A DNA stretch of 64,000 nucleotides. Source: Methanogenium sp. S4BF. Lineage in GTDB: Archaea > Halobacteriota > Methanomicrobia > Methanomicrobiales > Methanomicrobiaceae. A program made the position numbers and the translations under genes. Each line of letters begins with the position of its first letter. Position 1 is the first letter of the stretch. Below, in pieces: positions 44,559 through 53,234 of this stretch. The stretch lies in NCBI RefSeq assembly GCF_029633965.1, contig NZ_CP091277.1, positions 1,795,940 through 1,859,939 on the forward strand, written 5' to 3'. Under the pieces are notes generated by a model. That model was given only the letters and a program-made list of their open reading frames with translations. It did no database searches and was not told where the DNA came from.

Positions 44559-45773
44559 TTATGCCACCCCCAGAAGGATGCCGATGGCATGAATAATGCC
44601 ACCGTAGATGAAGACGACCGCAAAGAGCACGGCAGCTGCCGCACACAATTCCTTCCACCCTTCCCGGAGCATGACCACAAAGGTGGCCACACACGGGAAG
44701 TAAATCGTCACAAGCACCACAGACGCAATTGTCTGATAGGTGGTCATCGGGATGGTCGAGAGCTGTGCGATAGCAAGGTCTTTTCTCAGGAATGCTGCAA
44801 TAAGGGGACCAACGGTCTCTTTGGGAACCCCGAACCAGACAACAAAGACCGGTTCGAGCAGCTCTGCCAGCCAGTCGATAACCCCTGTGAGGTAGAGAAG
44901 GTTTACCACCAATACCCCAAAGAGCACGAAGGGCACTGCCTCCCTGAGGAACCCTTTGGTGCGGTTCCAGAGTTTTTTTGCCACATATTCCTTCACCGGC
45001 CAGTGATACCGCGGCACATCCACAAGAATTTCAGGGTTTTGCCCCGGAATCACCTTGTTTAAGACAAAACCAAAGATACCGAACCCGACAATGAGGCAGA
45101 GCATCACGATGCCCACCAGATCAGGGAGCACGCTCATCATGATACCCAGCTGTGCACCACAGGGAATAAAGAGGGCAATCAGCGTCATCATGATGAACCG
45201 CTGTTTTTTCGTCTCCAGTATACGGGTGGCAGTCACCGCAGGCACATTACACCCAAGGCCAAGGATAGTGGGTACAATTGCATACCCATGCAGCCCGATG
45301 CGGTGGAGCACCGAGTCCATGAGGACGGCCAGCCGGGGCAGATAGCCGGAATCTTCCAGTATGGTCATCATCAGGTAGAAGATGAATACCGCGGGAAGCA
45401 CCACACCGAGAGAGACGAAGAGCCCTGAGGTGAGCATCCCGAATGCCTCAAAACACGTCTCTGCTGCGGGGTTCCCGACAAATAGGAAGTAGAGCCAGCT
45501 CGTGGGGTCGGGCCAGACTGCCTGTATCCACGGCAGCCAGAATCCGTCAAAGAACTTCACCATGAACCCGTCGGTCATAAGCGTGCCGGCAAACGAGGTG
45601 AAGATACTCCAGAATGCATAGAGTGCCGCCACTGCCACCGGAATGCCGGTAAGCGGTTTGACGGTCAAATCTCCCAGTACATCCCCCAGCGTCTGTTTAT
45701 AGGTGCCATAGGTGACCGTCTGTTGGGTGATGGCGTCCACCATCTCCCAGCGGGCATCAGAAGAGAGAACCAT
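44559..45773 (-). CDS. feoB: FeoB membrane permease half (split FeoB)
   Basis: 404 residues. Begins MVLSSDARWEMVDAITQQTV, the usual FeoB linker after the G domain, then membrane segments with the two Gate repeats: LPAVFIFYLMMTILEDSGYL, LGLGCNVPAVTATRIL, IPCGAQLGIMMSVL and FLREAVPFVLFGVLVVNLL, FLRKDLAIAQLSTIP, IYFPCVATFVVML. The Cys residues of the Gate motifs are present. Start may instead be ATG 45791, overlapping the GTPase gene. It forms an intact FeoB only together with the next gene; the break lies at a run of six G residues. Confidence 0.9.
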   Translation of the reverse strand: MVLSSDARWEMVDAITQQTVTYGTYKQTLGDVLGDLTVKPLTGIPVAVAALYAFWSIFTSFAGTLMTDGFMVKFFDGFWLPWIQAVWPDPTSWLYFLFVGNPAAETCFEAFGMLTSGLFVSLGVVLPAVFIFYLMMTILEDSGYLPRLAVLMDSVLHRIGLHGYAIVPTILGLGCNVPAVTATRILETKKQRFIMMTLIALFIPCGAQLGIMMSVLPDLVGIVMLCLIVGFGIFGFVLNKVIPGQNPEILVDVPRYHWPVKEYVAKKLWNRTKGFLREAVPFVLFGVLVVNLLYLTGVIDWLAELLEPVFVVWFGVPKETVGPLIAAFLRKDLAIAQLSTIPMTTYQTIASVVLVTIYFPCVATFVVMLREGWKELCAAAAVLFAVVFIYGGIIHAIGILLGVA

Positions 45774-45775
45774 TT

Positions 45776-46405
45776 TTAGCGCCCCCCGCATCCACCGCAG
45801 CCGCCGCAGGCACGAAGGGGAACTCGTTGCAACTCTTCACCCCGCAGACGGCGTGCAATCCCGTCCAGGTCTGCGATCTGCGCCTTTCGGATATGCCCTG
45901 CGAGGGTGCGGACACCTTCTCCGCTTGTCGCGGTTGTCGATACCACCGGCACACCCAAAAGACGCTGGAGTGCAGCGATATCAACCGTTATCTTCTTTTC
46001 ATGGGCGGCATCCATCATATTGACCGCAACGATACACGGCACACCCCGCTCCATCACTTCAAGGGCGATGTAGAGACCCCGATCGGTCTTCGTTGCATCA
46101 AGTACAATCATCACCGTCGCATCCGGATAGTCCCGGAGCATCCGGACAGCCACCTCTTCTGCTGCGTCCCGCGGTTCCAGTGAGTAGGTGCCCGGCACAT
46201 CAATGATGGTGTAGGTATGCCCGCCCTCGATGAAGGTCCCGCTGGTAAAGTCAACCGTTGTGCCGGGGTAGTTTGATACAACAGCATTTGCACCGGTCAT
46301 CCGGTTAAAGAGAGCGCTTTTACCCACATTCGGGTTGCCGAGCATCAGAACTGTCGTTCCCCCTTCCGGTAGCACAACGATCTCCTCCGGCCTCACGCCT
46401 GTCAT
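45776..46405 (-). CDS. feoB: FeoB GTPase half (split FeoB)
   Basis: 209 residues. G1 GNPNVGKSALFN, G2 NYPGTTVDF, G3 DVPGTYSL, G4 NMMD, G5 TATSGEGV. It then has a short helical spacer and ends CGGCGGCGGR, a Cys/Gly tail. Continues directly into the permease gene in the -1 frame. The ATG overlaps the feoA stop by ATGA. It supplies the nucleotide switch for Fe(II) transport. Confidence 0.92.
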   Translation of the reverse strand: MTGVRPEEIVVLPEGGTTVLMLGNPNVGKSALFNRMTGANAVVSNYPGTTVDFTSGTFIEGGHTYTIIDVPGTYSLEPRDAAEEVAVRMLRDYPDATVMIVLDATKTDRGLYIALEVMERGVPCIVAVNMMDAAHEKKITVDIAALQRLLGVPVVSTTATSGEGVRTLAGHIRKAQIADLDGIARRLRGEELQRVPLRACGGCGGCGGR

Positions 46406-46632
46406 ACATCCGTCCCGGTCTCTGCCACGATCCGTGCAGCCGTCTCAAGGCCCATGGCAATCTCCAGCTCACCGATGGAGACGACCACCGGCCCTTTTAT
46501 GGGCTGTCTGGTTATCATCTTCAGCTCCCTGCCAATCCGGAGCCCCATGCAGTTCAGGTCATGCGCAGGCGTATGGATCTCCCGGACGACCGCAGTTTCG
46601 CCAAACGGCAAATCGGAGAGTTTTATCAGCAT
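46402..46632 (-). CDS. feoA: FeoA-domain protein, second copy
   Basis: 76 residues with an SH3-like FeoA domain: LIKLSDLPFGETAVVREIHT, NCMGLRIGRELKMITRQPIK, VVSIGELEIAMGLETAARI. Interacts with FeoB. Its start codon overlaps the upstream feoA stop by one base and its end overlaps feoB. Confidence 0.9.
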   Translation of the reverse strand: MLIKLSDLPFGETAVVREIHTPAHDLNCMGLRIGRELKMITRQPIKGPVVVSIGELEIAMGLETAARIVAETGTDV

Positions 46633-46853
46633 TATTCCACCTTCACAACCTGAATATTCCGGGCCATGCACCGGCCGAGGGCCAGCGTACTGCCCCTCAC
46701 CTCCACTGCCACCGGCCCGCATGATGACGATACCATAGTAAGCATGCACCCTTCCGCAATACCCCGCAGGGCCAGTTTCTGCCGGAGACGATGTCCCCCC
46801 TCTATCCCCGTGACACGTCCCCGTTCACCGGGATGCAACTCGTTCAGGATCAT
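46632..46853 (-). CDS. feoA: FeoA-domain protein, first copy
   Basis: 73 residues: NELHPGERGRVTGIEGGHRL, ALRGIAEGCMLTMVSSSCGP, VRGSTLALGRCMARNIQV. First gene of the feo unit. It is only distantly similar to the second FeoA, so this is an old duplication. A short dyad CCGAA-N5-TTCGG (46899-46913) lies upstream and may be a regulator site. Confidence 0.88.
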   Translation of the reverse strand: MILNELHPGERGRVTGIEGGHRLRQKLALRGIAEGCMLTMVSSSCGPVAVEVRGSTLALGRCMARNIQVVKVE

Positions 46854-47050
46854 AACAGTCTGCTATTATCTCTCTCATTCGGTTGGTATCAAAAAGGGCC
46901 GAAAGAAATTCGGTTTTTTTATGGAGCAGGGATTTGATTCGGAAATCAGTTGGCAAACCGAAAAAACGGAGGGGGTTTGCGCCCGGTTCTGCTGTCATCC
47001 CATCCCCCGCCCAAATACATTTGAACACCCACCGCATATGCACGCTCATG

Positions 47051-47704
47051 ATGCCTGACACCTTCCCCTGTGAACTTATCAGCTGGGAACGCTCCGCAGC
47101 GCTCGCACAACAGCTTGCACACACCATCCGGGATGCCGGCTATACACCCGACATTGTGGTCGCCATCGGGCGGGGCGGATATGTCCCGGCACGGGTTGTC
47201 TGCGACTATCTGCTGCATGAGATGCTCACCAGCATCAAAATCGAACACTGGGGAGTGGCCGCCGAAGAGAAGCCGGAGACCGTCGTCCGGTTCCCCCTTT
47301 CCATCGATGTGACCGGCGCCCGACTGCTGGTGGTCGATGATGTGACCGACACCGGAGACACGCTGAAAGCAGCAGTCGCCTATCTCAGGGGATGCGGGGC
47401 AGCTGAAGTCAGAACCGCCGTGCTGCAGCACAAGGACACATCAGGATACCTGCCGGACTATTACGCAGAGCAGGTTTTGGAGTGGCGCTGGATCATATAC
47501 CCGTGGGCGGTTTATGAGGACATTTCGGGATTTGTGGTCCGCGTCCTTAAAAAGGGACCAGGCACCGCAGAAGAGATAATTAAAGCCCTCACAGAGGATT
47601 TCAGCATCACCACGGATGCAGGGATAGTGAGAGAAATTTGTGCAGGCCTTGTCCGGCGGGGCGATGCGGAGGAGAGAGACGGGAGGATACAGATACCCGG
47701 CTAA
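47051..47704 (+). CDS. Phosphoribosyltransferase with C-terminal winged-helix-like tail
   Basis: 217 residues. VVAIGRGGYVPARVVCDYL and the PRPP loop LLVVDDVTDTGDTLKAAVAY identify a type I phosphoribosyltransferase of the xanthine-guanine/hypoxanthine branch. The last 60 residues (GTAEEIIKALTEDFSITTDA, IVREICAGLVRRGD) resemble a winged helix. It may salvage a purine base. No ribosome site is seen and TATA-like AAATACAT lies about 37 bases upstream, so it may be nearly leaderless. Confidence 0.87.
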   Translation: MPDTFPCELISWERSAALAQQLAHTIRDAGYTPDIVVAIGRGGYVPARVVCDYLLHEMLTSIKIEHWGVAAEEKPETVVRFPLSIDVTGARLLVVDDVTDTGDTLKAAVAYLRGCGAAEVRTAVLQHKDTSGYLPDYYAEQVLEWRWIIYPWAVYEDISGFVVRVLKKGPGTAEEIIKALTEDFSITTDAGIVREICAGLVRRGDAEERDGRIQIPG

Positions 47705-47827
47705 ACCCCCTCCGGGACCAGTAACACAAAAATCCCACATCGTAAGATTTAGGTCAGGAAAGAGCATCTGTATGTAAAACGGATGCCTGCTCCGGCAAGG
47801 ATGCCGGTATCCGTACCCGGAGCACTG

Positions 47828-48268
47828 ATGAACACAGCAGAAGTACACCCCATCGGCATCGTCCGCTCCCCCCACCAGCCCCGCGGTGACGCCCCCCGGC
47901 AGGGACGCCTCATTCCCGGGGCTGAGATGGATATCGAGATCAGAGAAGAGTACCAGGACGGCATCGGTGATCTGGCAGACGTCAGCCATCTCTTTGTCCT
48001 CCTCTGGTTCGACCGGGCCAACAGGAACACCCTCATCGCACACCCGCCGTGGATGGAGGGAAGCCGGCCGGTCTTTGCCACCCGCTCCCCGGACCGCCCG
48101 AACCCCATAGGCCTTGACATCGGGAAAATAGTCAGTGTCACCGGACGGACCATCCGGGTGGCAGGGCTCGATGCACTGGACAAAACGCCGGTCCTCGACA
48201 TCAAACCCTATGCTCCGTCCATCGACGCCATTTTGGATGCAACGGAACCATTCCGGATCTTACCGTGA
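47828..48268 (+). CDS. TrmO-family (UPF0066) tRNA methyltransferase-like protein
   Basis: 146 residues: HPIGIVRSPHQPRGDAPRQG, LADVSHLFVLLWFDRAN, FATRSPDRPNPIGLDIGKIV, ALDKTPVLDIKPYAPSID. The family binds S-adenosylmethionine in a beta-barrel and the bacterial member methylates N6 of t6A37 in tRNA. Start at 47828 (MNTAEVHPIG); the upstream in-frame extension is rich in Pro/Ala. Confidence 0.88.
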   Translation: MNTAEVHPIGIVRSPHQPRGDAPRQGRLIPGAEMDIEIREEYQDGIGDLADVSHLFVLLWFDRANRNTLIAHPPWMEGSRPVFATRSPDRPNPIGLDIGKIVSVTGRTIRVAGLDALDKTPVLDIKPYAPSIDAILDATEPFRILP

Positions 48269-48318
48269 TTCCGGAACCCGGCTAACGGCGACTGCACACC
48301 CGCAGGTTCAGCTAACTC

Positions 48319-49269
48319 ATGAACGCATTTCTTCCGGAGACAGCCTCCCTTGCCATAAGCCTCCTCGCCGCTACCATCCCCATGATGGCAGCCGGCGTCT
48401 TTGCAGCGGAGCTCATCATGGCATTCAATGCGACCGCCCGGATATCCCGCATCTCCCGGCCGCTCACCACCTGGTCCAACCTCCACCATGAATGCGGCAT
48501 CTCATTCATGATGGCCTTCATCTCCCCCAAGGCTGCAAACGCGATGCTCGCCAAATACCACCGGGACGGGACCATCACCTACCATGAGATGGTGATTGCG
48601 GCGCTGATGAACTCTTTTCCCAATGTAATGATGCACTGGCGCTACCTGCTCCCTGTGTACATCCCCCTGCTGGGCCTGACCGGCCTCGTCTATTTTGCCA
48701 TTCTGGTTGCGGTCGGCATCATGAAGACCGTGATCGTGATGATCGTTGGGCGGCGGATCCTCCCCGCACCTGATGAGCAGGACGAACAGACAAACCGGCC
48801 TGCACCACGGCCAAAATGGAGAAAGGGGGTGCAGACAGCACTAAAGGCGTCCGCCGCATCGTTGCGCCATATCCTCGTCATCAGTCTGCCTACGATCGTC
48901 ATCGTAGCCGCCCTCATCACCCTCGGATTCTTTGACAGCGTGGCTGATGTGATGCAGGGCTTTGGTGCGTGGTTCCCGGTCCCTGCCGCAGGCTTTGCCA
49001 TCATCGCCGCCCAGTTTGGCTCGTTTATTGCAGGCGCAAGTGTCGCCTCCACCCTGCTTGCCGCAGGCACCCTCTCCCCGCAGGAGATCATCATCACCCT
49101 GCTCGTGGGAAATATCCTTACCAGCGTCACCCGGGCCATCCGCTGGTATGGCTCCTCCTATGCGGCCATATTCGGCCCGCGGACAGGTGCTGTCATTCAG
49201 GCCCTCTCCACCGGTCTCCGGGTGGTGGTCATGATTGCAATCGTGGCCGTCCTCTCCGTCATGTGGTAA
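48319..49269 (+). CDS. Nucleoside-recognition (Gate) domain membrane protein
   Basis: 316 residues with about eight membrane helices in two Gate-like halves (SLLAATIPMMAAGVFAAEL, LVISLPTIVIVAALITLGFF, QFGSFIAGASVASTLLAAG). A charged cytoplasmic loop links them (DEQDEQTNRPAPRPKWRKG). Related to FeoB permease and spore maturation proteins; substrate unknown. Confidence 0.83.
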   Translation: MNAFLPETASLAISLLAATIPMMAAGVFAAELIMAFNATARISRISRPLTTWSNLHHECGISFMMAFISPKAANAMLAKYHRDGTITYHEMVIAALMNSFPNVMMHWRYLLPVYIPLLGLTGLVYFAILVAVGIMKTVIVMIVGRRILPAPDEQDEQTNRPAPRPKWRKGVQTALKASAASLRHILVISLPTIVIVAALITLGFFDSVADVMQGFGAWFPVPAAGFAIIAAQFGSFIAGASVASTLLAAGTLSPQEIIITLLVGNILTSVTRAIRWYGSSYAAIFGPRTGAVIQALSTGLRVVVMIAIVAVLSVMW

Positions 49270-49399
49270 GAAGGAGGCGAAGCACCCCTCTTTTCTCTTC
49301 CATGCCTGCCCGATACGCAGGGAGAGTGCTCGGCAAAGATGTTTTACCGCCCCGGGCAATCCCTCTCCCGGGAAAAAGACCAGGGAATAGGGAAACAAT

Positions 49400-49638
49400 A
49401 TGCCATACACAGAGACAGAAGAACTCCCGGCACGGGTGAAGTCCCGCCTGCCGCTCCATGCGCAGGAGATTTCCTGGCCGCATTCGACAATGCATGGGAA
49501 GAGTATGCAGACCCGGGCAAACGCCGGGATGACGAGAGCCGGGAAGAGACTGCCCACCGCGTTGCCTGGGCCGCGGTGAAACGATGCTACCGGAAGAATC
49601 CGCAGACGGGCACATGGGAGAAGAAGAAGGCAGGGTAA
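49400..49638 (+). pseudogene. chaB: chaB-like gene interrupted by a one-base frameshift
   Basis: From ATG 49400 the sequence reads MPYTETEELPARVKSRLPLH then AQEI, the typical ChaB N-terminus. It continues one frame away as LAAFDNAWEEYADPGKRRDD, then ESREETAHRVAWAAVKRCY, the typical ChaB core, to a TAA at 49636. The switch is near 49469-49472 (GAGATTTCCTGG); one additional T would restore GAG-ATT-TTC-CTG-GCC. Either the gene is inactivated, or the base is missing from the sequence. ChaB is a small helical protein historically tied to cation transport regulation. Confidence 0.8.
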
Positions 49639-49808
49639 CAGGGAGAACGGTATCCAGGGCGTGTCTGCTGCAAAGAGACACGGTGCCCTCAATGCACCTT
49701 AATAATTCTGTACGGGAGATTTTGGGAAAAAGAACGGATATGACCGGCTGAAAACCACGACAGTTCACGCCGTTTTCAGACAGACCAGCCCCATCCGTCT
49801 AAGGGTAT

Positions 49809-50213
49809 CTATTCCTTATCGGGAATCGCGTCCCGCATCACCCGGAAGGATGCGCCGAGAATGCCGGTTCTGCCGACGAGCCCGGCAATGCTGATGGCAT
49901 CCCGGATCTGGTCACGGGTGGCACCCTCTTTGAGGGCAGCGCCGATATGGACCTTCAGGCAGGCGTTGGCGCCGATGGCAGCAGCTGCTGAAACAGCGAT
50001 CAGCTCTGCTGTTTTACGGTCCATCGATTCCGGGTTGAAGGTGTAGAGATCGCCGAGCCCGTTGAACGCAAAGGAGTCAGGCCGTTCCCTGAGGATGGGC
50101 AGGATAAACGGGACAACCCCGAGGGTCTGCTTAAAATCATCCATGATACCGTCGCACACGTCTTCTTTGTTGACGAGGAAATCGTCTATCGTTTTCTGTG
50201 TCTCTGGATTCAT
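49809..50213 (-). CDS. Carboxymuconolactone decarboxylase-family protein (AhpD-like)
   Basis: 134 residues, the CMD fold: DDFKQTLGVVPFILPILRER, MDRKTAELIAVSAAAAIGAN, LKEGATRDQIRDAISIAGLV. In the active-site segment ANACLKVHI the first Cys of the usual CxxCxxH motif is replaced by Ala, leaving one Cys and the His. So a dithiol peroxidase mechanism as in AhpD is not expected. It stands alone. Confidence 0.85.
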   Translation of the reverse strand: MNPETQKTIDDFLVNKEDVCDGIMDDFKQTLGVVPFILPILRERPDSFAFNGLGDLYTFNPESMDRKTAELIAVSAAAAIGANACLKVHIGAALKEGATRDQIRDAISIAGLVGRTGILGASFRVMRDAIPDKE

Positions 50214-50505
50214 CTGATATCCTGTACCGGTATGTCATACTCCACCATAGATGCAACCACTCAGGCAATCCCCGTTCTGTGCACTTCCGGTCTTTTCAGT
50301 CGCCATATCCTTCCGGCCAGTGTTTTTCCGCACCGGCAGAACCAGGATTCTGAAAAAGAGGCTGAAAAGACAAGGAACCACTCACAAAGAAGATACTGCA
50401 TTCCGCATAGCAGCATAAACAGTCACCCGAATCAGGACGGGAGAGAGACTGAACAGTTCATAAAACAGGAAAAATCCATGCCGTATCAGGCGAGACAAAT
50501 AGAGT

Positions 50506-50835
50506 ATGGCACTAAACGCATGGCTCTCCCTTCTGGTGGCAGGCATCATGGAGACCGGATGGGCAGTCGGCCTCAAATATACCGAAGGCTTCACCCAACT
50601 GCTCCCGTCCGTCCTCACCATCGCCCTGATGGGAGGCAGTTTCTACTTTCTCTCAAAGTCACTTGAGACACTGCCCATCGGCACCGCCTATGCCGTCTGG
50701 ACAGGCATTGGTGCGGTGGGAACCGTCATTTTAGGCATCCTTCTCTTCGGTGAGTCACGGGAGCTCCTGCGTATCCTCTGCCTTCTGCTGGTAATCTCAG
50801 GGATTATCGGGCTGAAACTCGTCAGCGGGGAGTGA
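50506..50835 (+). CDS. SMR-family small exporter (Gdx/SugE-like)
   Basis: 109 residues, four membrane helices. The functional Glu is in the first helix ([19 protein letters not shown]), with [20 protein letters not shown] and [20 protein letters not shown] following, a pattern closer to guanidinium exporters (Gdx) than EmrE. Dual-topology dimer using the proton gradient. No partner subunit or known guanidine riboswitch was found nearby. Confidence 0.9.
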   Translation: MALNAWLSLLVAGIMETGWAVGLKYTEGFTQLLPSVLTIALMGGSFYFLSKSLETLPIGTAYAVWTGIGAVGTVILGILLFGESRELLRILCLLLVISGIIGLKLVSGE

Positions 50836-51056
50836 CAGGGAGAAACGAAGGGGAGGCATGCAGCGAAGAAAGGGAGAAATAGAGGCAAACCATGCCTGCC
50901 TTCACCGCTTTTTGTTCTCCTCAAACCAATCCCGGAACAGGGATTCATTGAACGTGATCGGCTGCATGAAATACAGGACCATCCGCGGCAGAGTAACCAC
51001 CGACTTCAGGAGGAGGGAACCGCATCTTTTCAGGAGAGACATGGCCCGGACAGAAA

Positions 51057-51338
51057 TCACCCCCGTGATTCAATATAGCGCAGATATTCGCTGTACAGGG
51101 CGTCCTCATATGCCCCGGCCTTCTTTGTCGGGACATAGTTTGCCGCCTTCACCGCCGCAAGAAGCGCCTCTTTTACCTGTACAGGGCCGGAGAGGTTCAG
51201 CCCTGCGACCTGCTTCAGGATCTGGTCAAGGCCGTTGATGCCGACCGCTTTGCCATCCACCATGATCTGTTGGACATCGCCTGCCTTCGAAACCATGCCG
51301 CCGCAGACCGTACAGTACTCCCCTTCGTCATCCACCAT
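51057..51338 (-). CDS. Small CxxC protein of unknown function
   Basis: 93 residues. YCTVCGGMVSKAGDVQQIMV carries a single CxxC, followed by GKAVGINGLDQILKQVAGL and NYVPTKKAGAYEDALYSEYL. I have seen similar proteins in anaerobic archaea and bacteria but know no function. A likely ribosome site (GGTGAAGAG) precedes the ATG. It lies behind a cupin gene in the same direction. Confidence 0.75.
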   Translation of the reverse strand: MVDDEGEYCTVCGGMVSKAGDVQQIMVDGKAVGINGLDQILKQVAGLNLSGPVQVKEALLAAVKAANYVPTKKAGAYEDALYSEYLRYIESRG

Positions 51339-51416
51339 TTATCTCTTCACCCCGTTCTTTGCCCACCACTTCATCCAGGACATCATCCCGCCGGTCACCC
51401 CACATTCGACCCGGAT

Positions 51417-51752
51417 CTATGCCCGGATCATCACGAGCATCATCTTAAACCGCGTCACCGCTGAAAGGGCATGCGGTGCATTCGCCGGGAAGATGATGGT
51501 GTCACCCGTTTTCATCACATACGTCTCACCGGAGAGCCAGACCTCACACTCGCCGTCCAGGATCGTGACCACCGCATCAAAGGGAGCAGTATGCTCACTG
51601 AGCCCCTCATCCTCGTCAAACGAGAAGAGGGTGATGGTACCCACCGGTTTGTTCACGATCATCCGGCTTGCGACCGCACCCTCCTGGTAGTCCACGAGGT
51701 CTGCGAGATGCAGGACCTTCCCCTTCAGTTCATCCCGGTTATTTTCTGACAT
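51417..51752 (-). CDS. Cupin-domain protein
   Basis: 111 residues: GTITLFSFDEDEGLSEHTAP (metal ligands include the Glu/His), DAVVTILDGECEVWLSGE, GDTIIFPANAPHALSAV. A single-cupin beta-barrel of unknown ligand. 78 bases separate it from the CxxC gene. Confidence 0.88.
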   Translation of the reverse strand: MSENNRDELKGKVLHLADLVDYQEGAVASRMIVNKPVGTITLFSFDEDEGLSEHTAPFDAVVTILDGECEVWLSGETYVMKTGDTIIFPANAPHALSAVTRFKMMLVMIRA

Positions 51753-51887
51753 ACCGATACTTCACCCCGGTATGGCCATGCATACCGTAATATCCGGTAT
51801 TTGGCTCATAACTGCAATAAAGGGTTGTATGGAACAGAATGGTATCCGTCGGGATACCATGCCCGTTTGGTGAAGGATAACACCCGC

Positions 51888-52592
51888 TCACCTGCGCCAG
51901 GTATGCAGATGCTGGGAGAGATAATAGAAGACAAACCAGAAAAGGGCCGCCGCACCCGGCACCGGGAGGAGGAGACGGTCTGCCGGAATGTGATACACAT
52001 ACCCCCCTGCAATGACCACTGCCGCCATGGACACCAGGAACTTTGCAAACCAGACCGGCCGCCGGTCACGGGAATCCCCCGTATGGATGCCGCCCTTCAG
52101 GTGCAGAGAGGAGAACGGCAGGAGGGGCTGCAGGCCACTTATCGTGCAGCAGTCCTCTGCCAGATGGAGGATACTCCCAAAGAGAAGCCCTGCGTAGACG
52201 AAGAGGAGCACGTCCGTCCACAGGACCATCTGCATGCAGAGGATGCCTGTTACTGCAGAGATGGCAGCCACTGCGACAGACACCCCATACAGGGTATGGA
52301 GGGAACACCGGTGGCGCCCGTCAAACCGGCATCCTGTCACCCAATAAACACATCGCACGACGGATACAATCCCGATGCACACACAGGAACAGATGAAGCT
52401 GCCACAGCTCTTCAGATGCACACCCTGTGCGGCAACGAGGTCCGCATCCGGCAGATGGCTCCCCCCAAATACCCCGACAAGAAAACAGACACAGCACCAG
52501 AGGCATGCGGCAGTGAGATCTGACGATAAAAACGGTGAAATACAGAGGAGTGCAGTCGCCATTGAGAGGACAACATGGTCGTCTCCCCTCAC
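51888..52592 (-). CDS. Membrane-bound metal-dependent hydrolase-like protein (YdjM type)
   Basis: 234 residues with several hydrophobic helices. GGSHLPDADLVA and SILHLAEDCCTISGL carry the His/Asp motifs of the YdjM/DUF457 family. Unusually Cys-rich in its membrane half (LWCCVCFLV, SCGSFICSCVCIG). It is probably a metal-dependent phosphatase-like enzyme; substrate unknown. Confidence 0.78.
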   Translation of the reverse strand: MRGDDHVVLSMATALLCISPFLSSDLTAACLWCCVCFLVGVFGGSHLPDADLVAAQGVHLKSCGSFICSCVCIGIVSVVRCVYWVTGCRFDGRHRCSLHTLYGVSVAVAAISAVTGILCMQMVLWTDVLLFVYAGLLFGSILHLAEDCCTISGLQPLLPFSSLHLKGGIHTGDSRDRRPVWFAKFLVSMAAVVIAGGYVYHIPADRLLLPVPGAAALFWFVFYYLSQHLHTWRR

Positions 52593-52803
52593 CTGCCGAT
52601 CACCGGCAGTCCAACCATACCTCCGCCCCTTCCGGCCGCCGTCGTCGGGATACCTCCAGATATTGCAGGCGGATACCAGCGAGAGCAGAAGAGATACATT
52701 GCATCACGGTTGATGCTGTCTGAAAATAAAGGCGATGACTGCGGCCCGAAACTGTTTTTGGCCCTGTTTTCTTCAAAAAAAGTGATGTTGTGGTCGCCGC
52801 ACC

Positions 52804-53142
52804 TCAGAGGATGCGGGTGCCTTTTGTGGGTTTCGGCACCTTCACGACGAGCACCCGGAAGGGGGCTTCACTCCGGTTAAACCAGCGGTGCGGGATCCCG
52901 GCCGGACTCTCAACGAGCTGATCTTTTCCCACCACTTCCTCCTCGTCTCCGATCTCAACGACCCCGGTGCCTTCGAGGACATAGAAGAAGACGTCAACCG
53001 GCGTGATGTGTTTTTTGAGCTCTTCACCCGGCTGGAGCGTGATGACGACTGCCATCGCATGTTCGGTGTCATAGGCCACACGGGCATCCACCTGATGAGG
53101 GTTTTCGCCCACCGGCAGGCTGGCGATATCTGTGATCTTCAT
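52804..53142 (-). CDS. Cupin-domain protein, second
   Basis: 112 residues: VVITLQPGEELKKHITPVDV, FFYVLEGTGVVEIGDEEEVV, DQLVESPAGIPHRWFNRSEA. The His pair and Glu expected for a cupin metal site are present. Ligand unknown. Not closely similar to the cupin at 51417-51752. Confidence 0.88.
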   Translation of the reverse strand: MKITDIASLPVGENPHQVDARVAYDTEHAMAVVITLQPGEELKKHITPVDVFFYVLEGTGVVEIGDEEEVVGKDQLVESPAGIPHRWFNRSEAPFRVLVVKVPKPTKGTRIL

Positions 53143-53234
53143 ACGACTCCGGTCGTCCCGGAAGGCAATAAAGATGCCAGTGCCCGGATGGATACCACGC
53201 CATCGGCCGTCGTGCTTCGGTGCCCTGTCCGGGC

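Noticed and set aside
50214-50505. Guanidine riboswitch before the SMR exporter
   Set aside because: No recognisable ACGR/GGN or related conserved elements and no strong stems.
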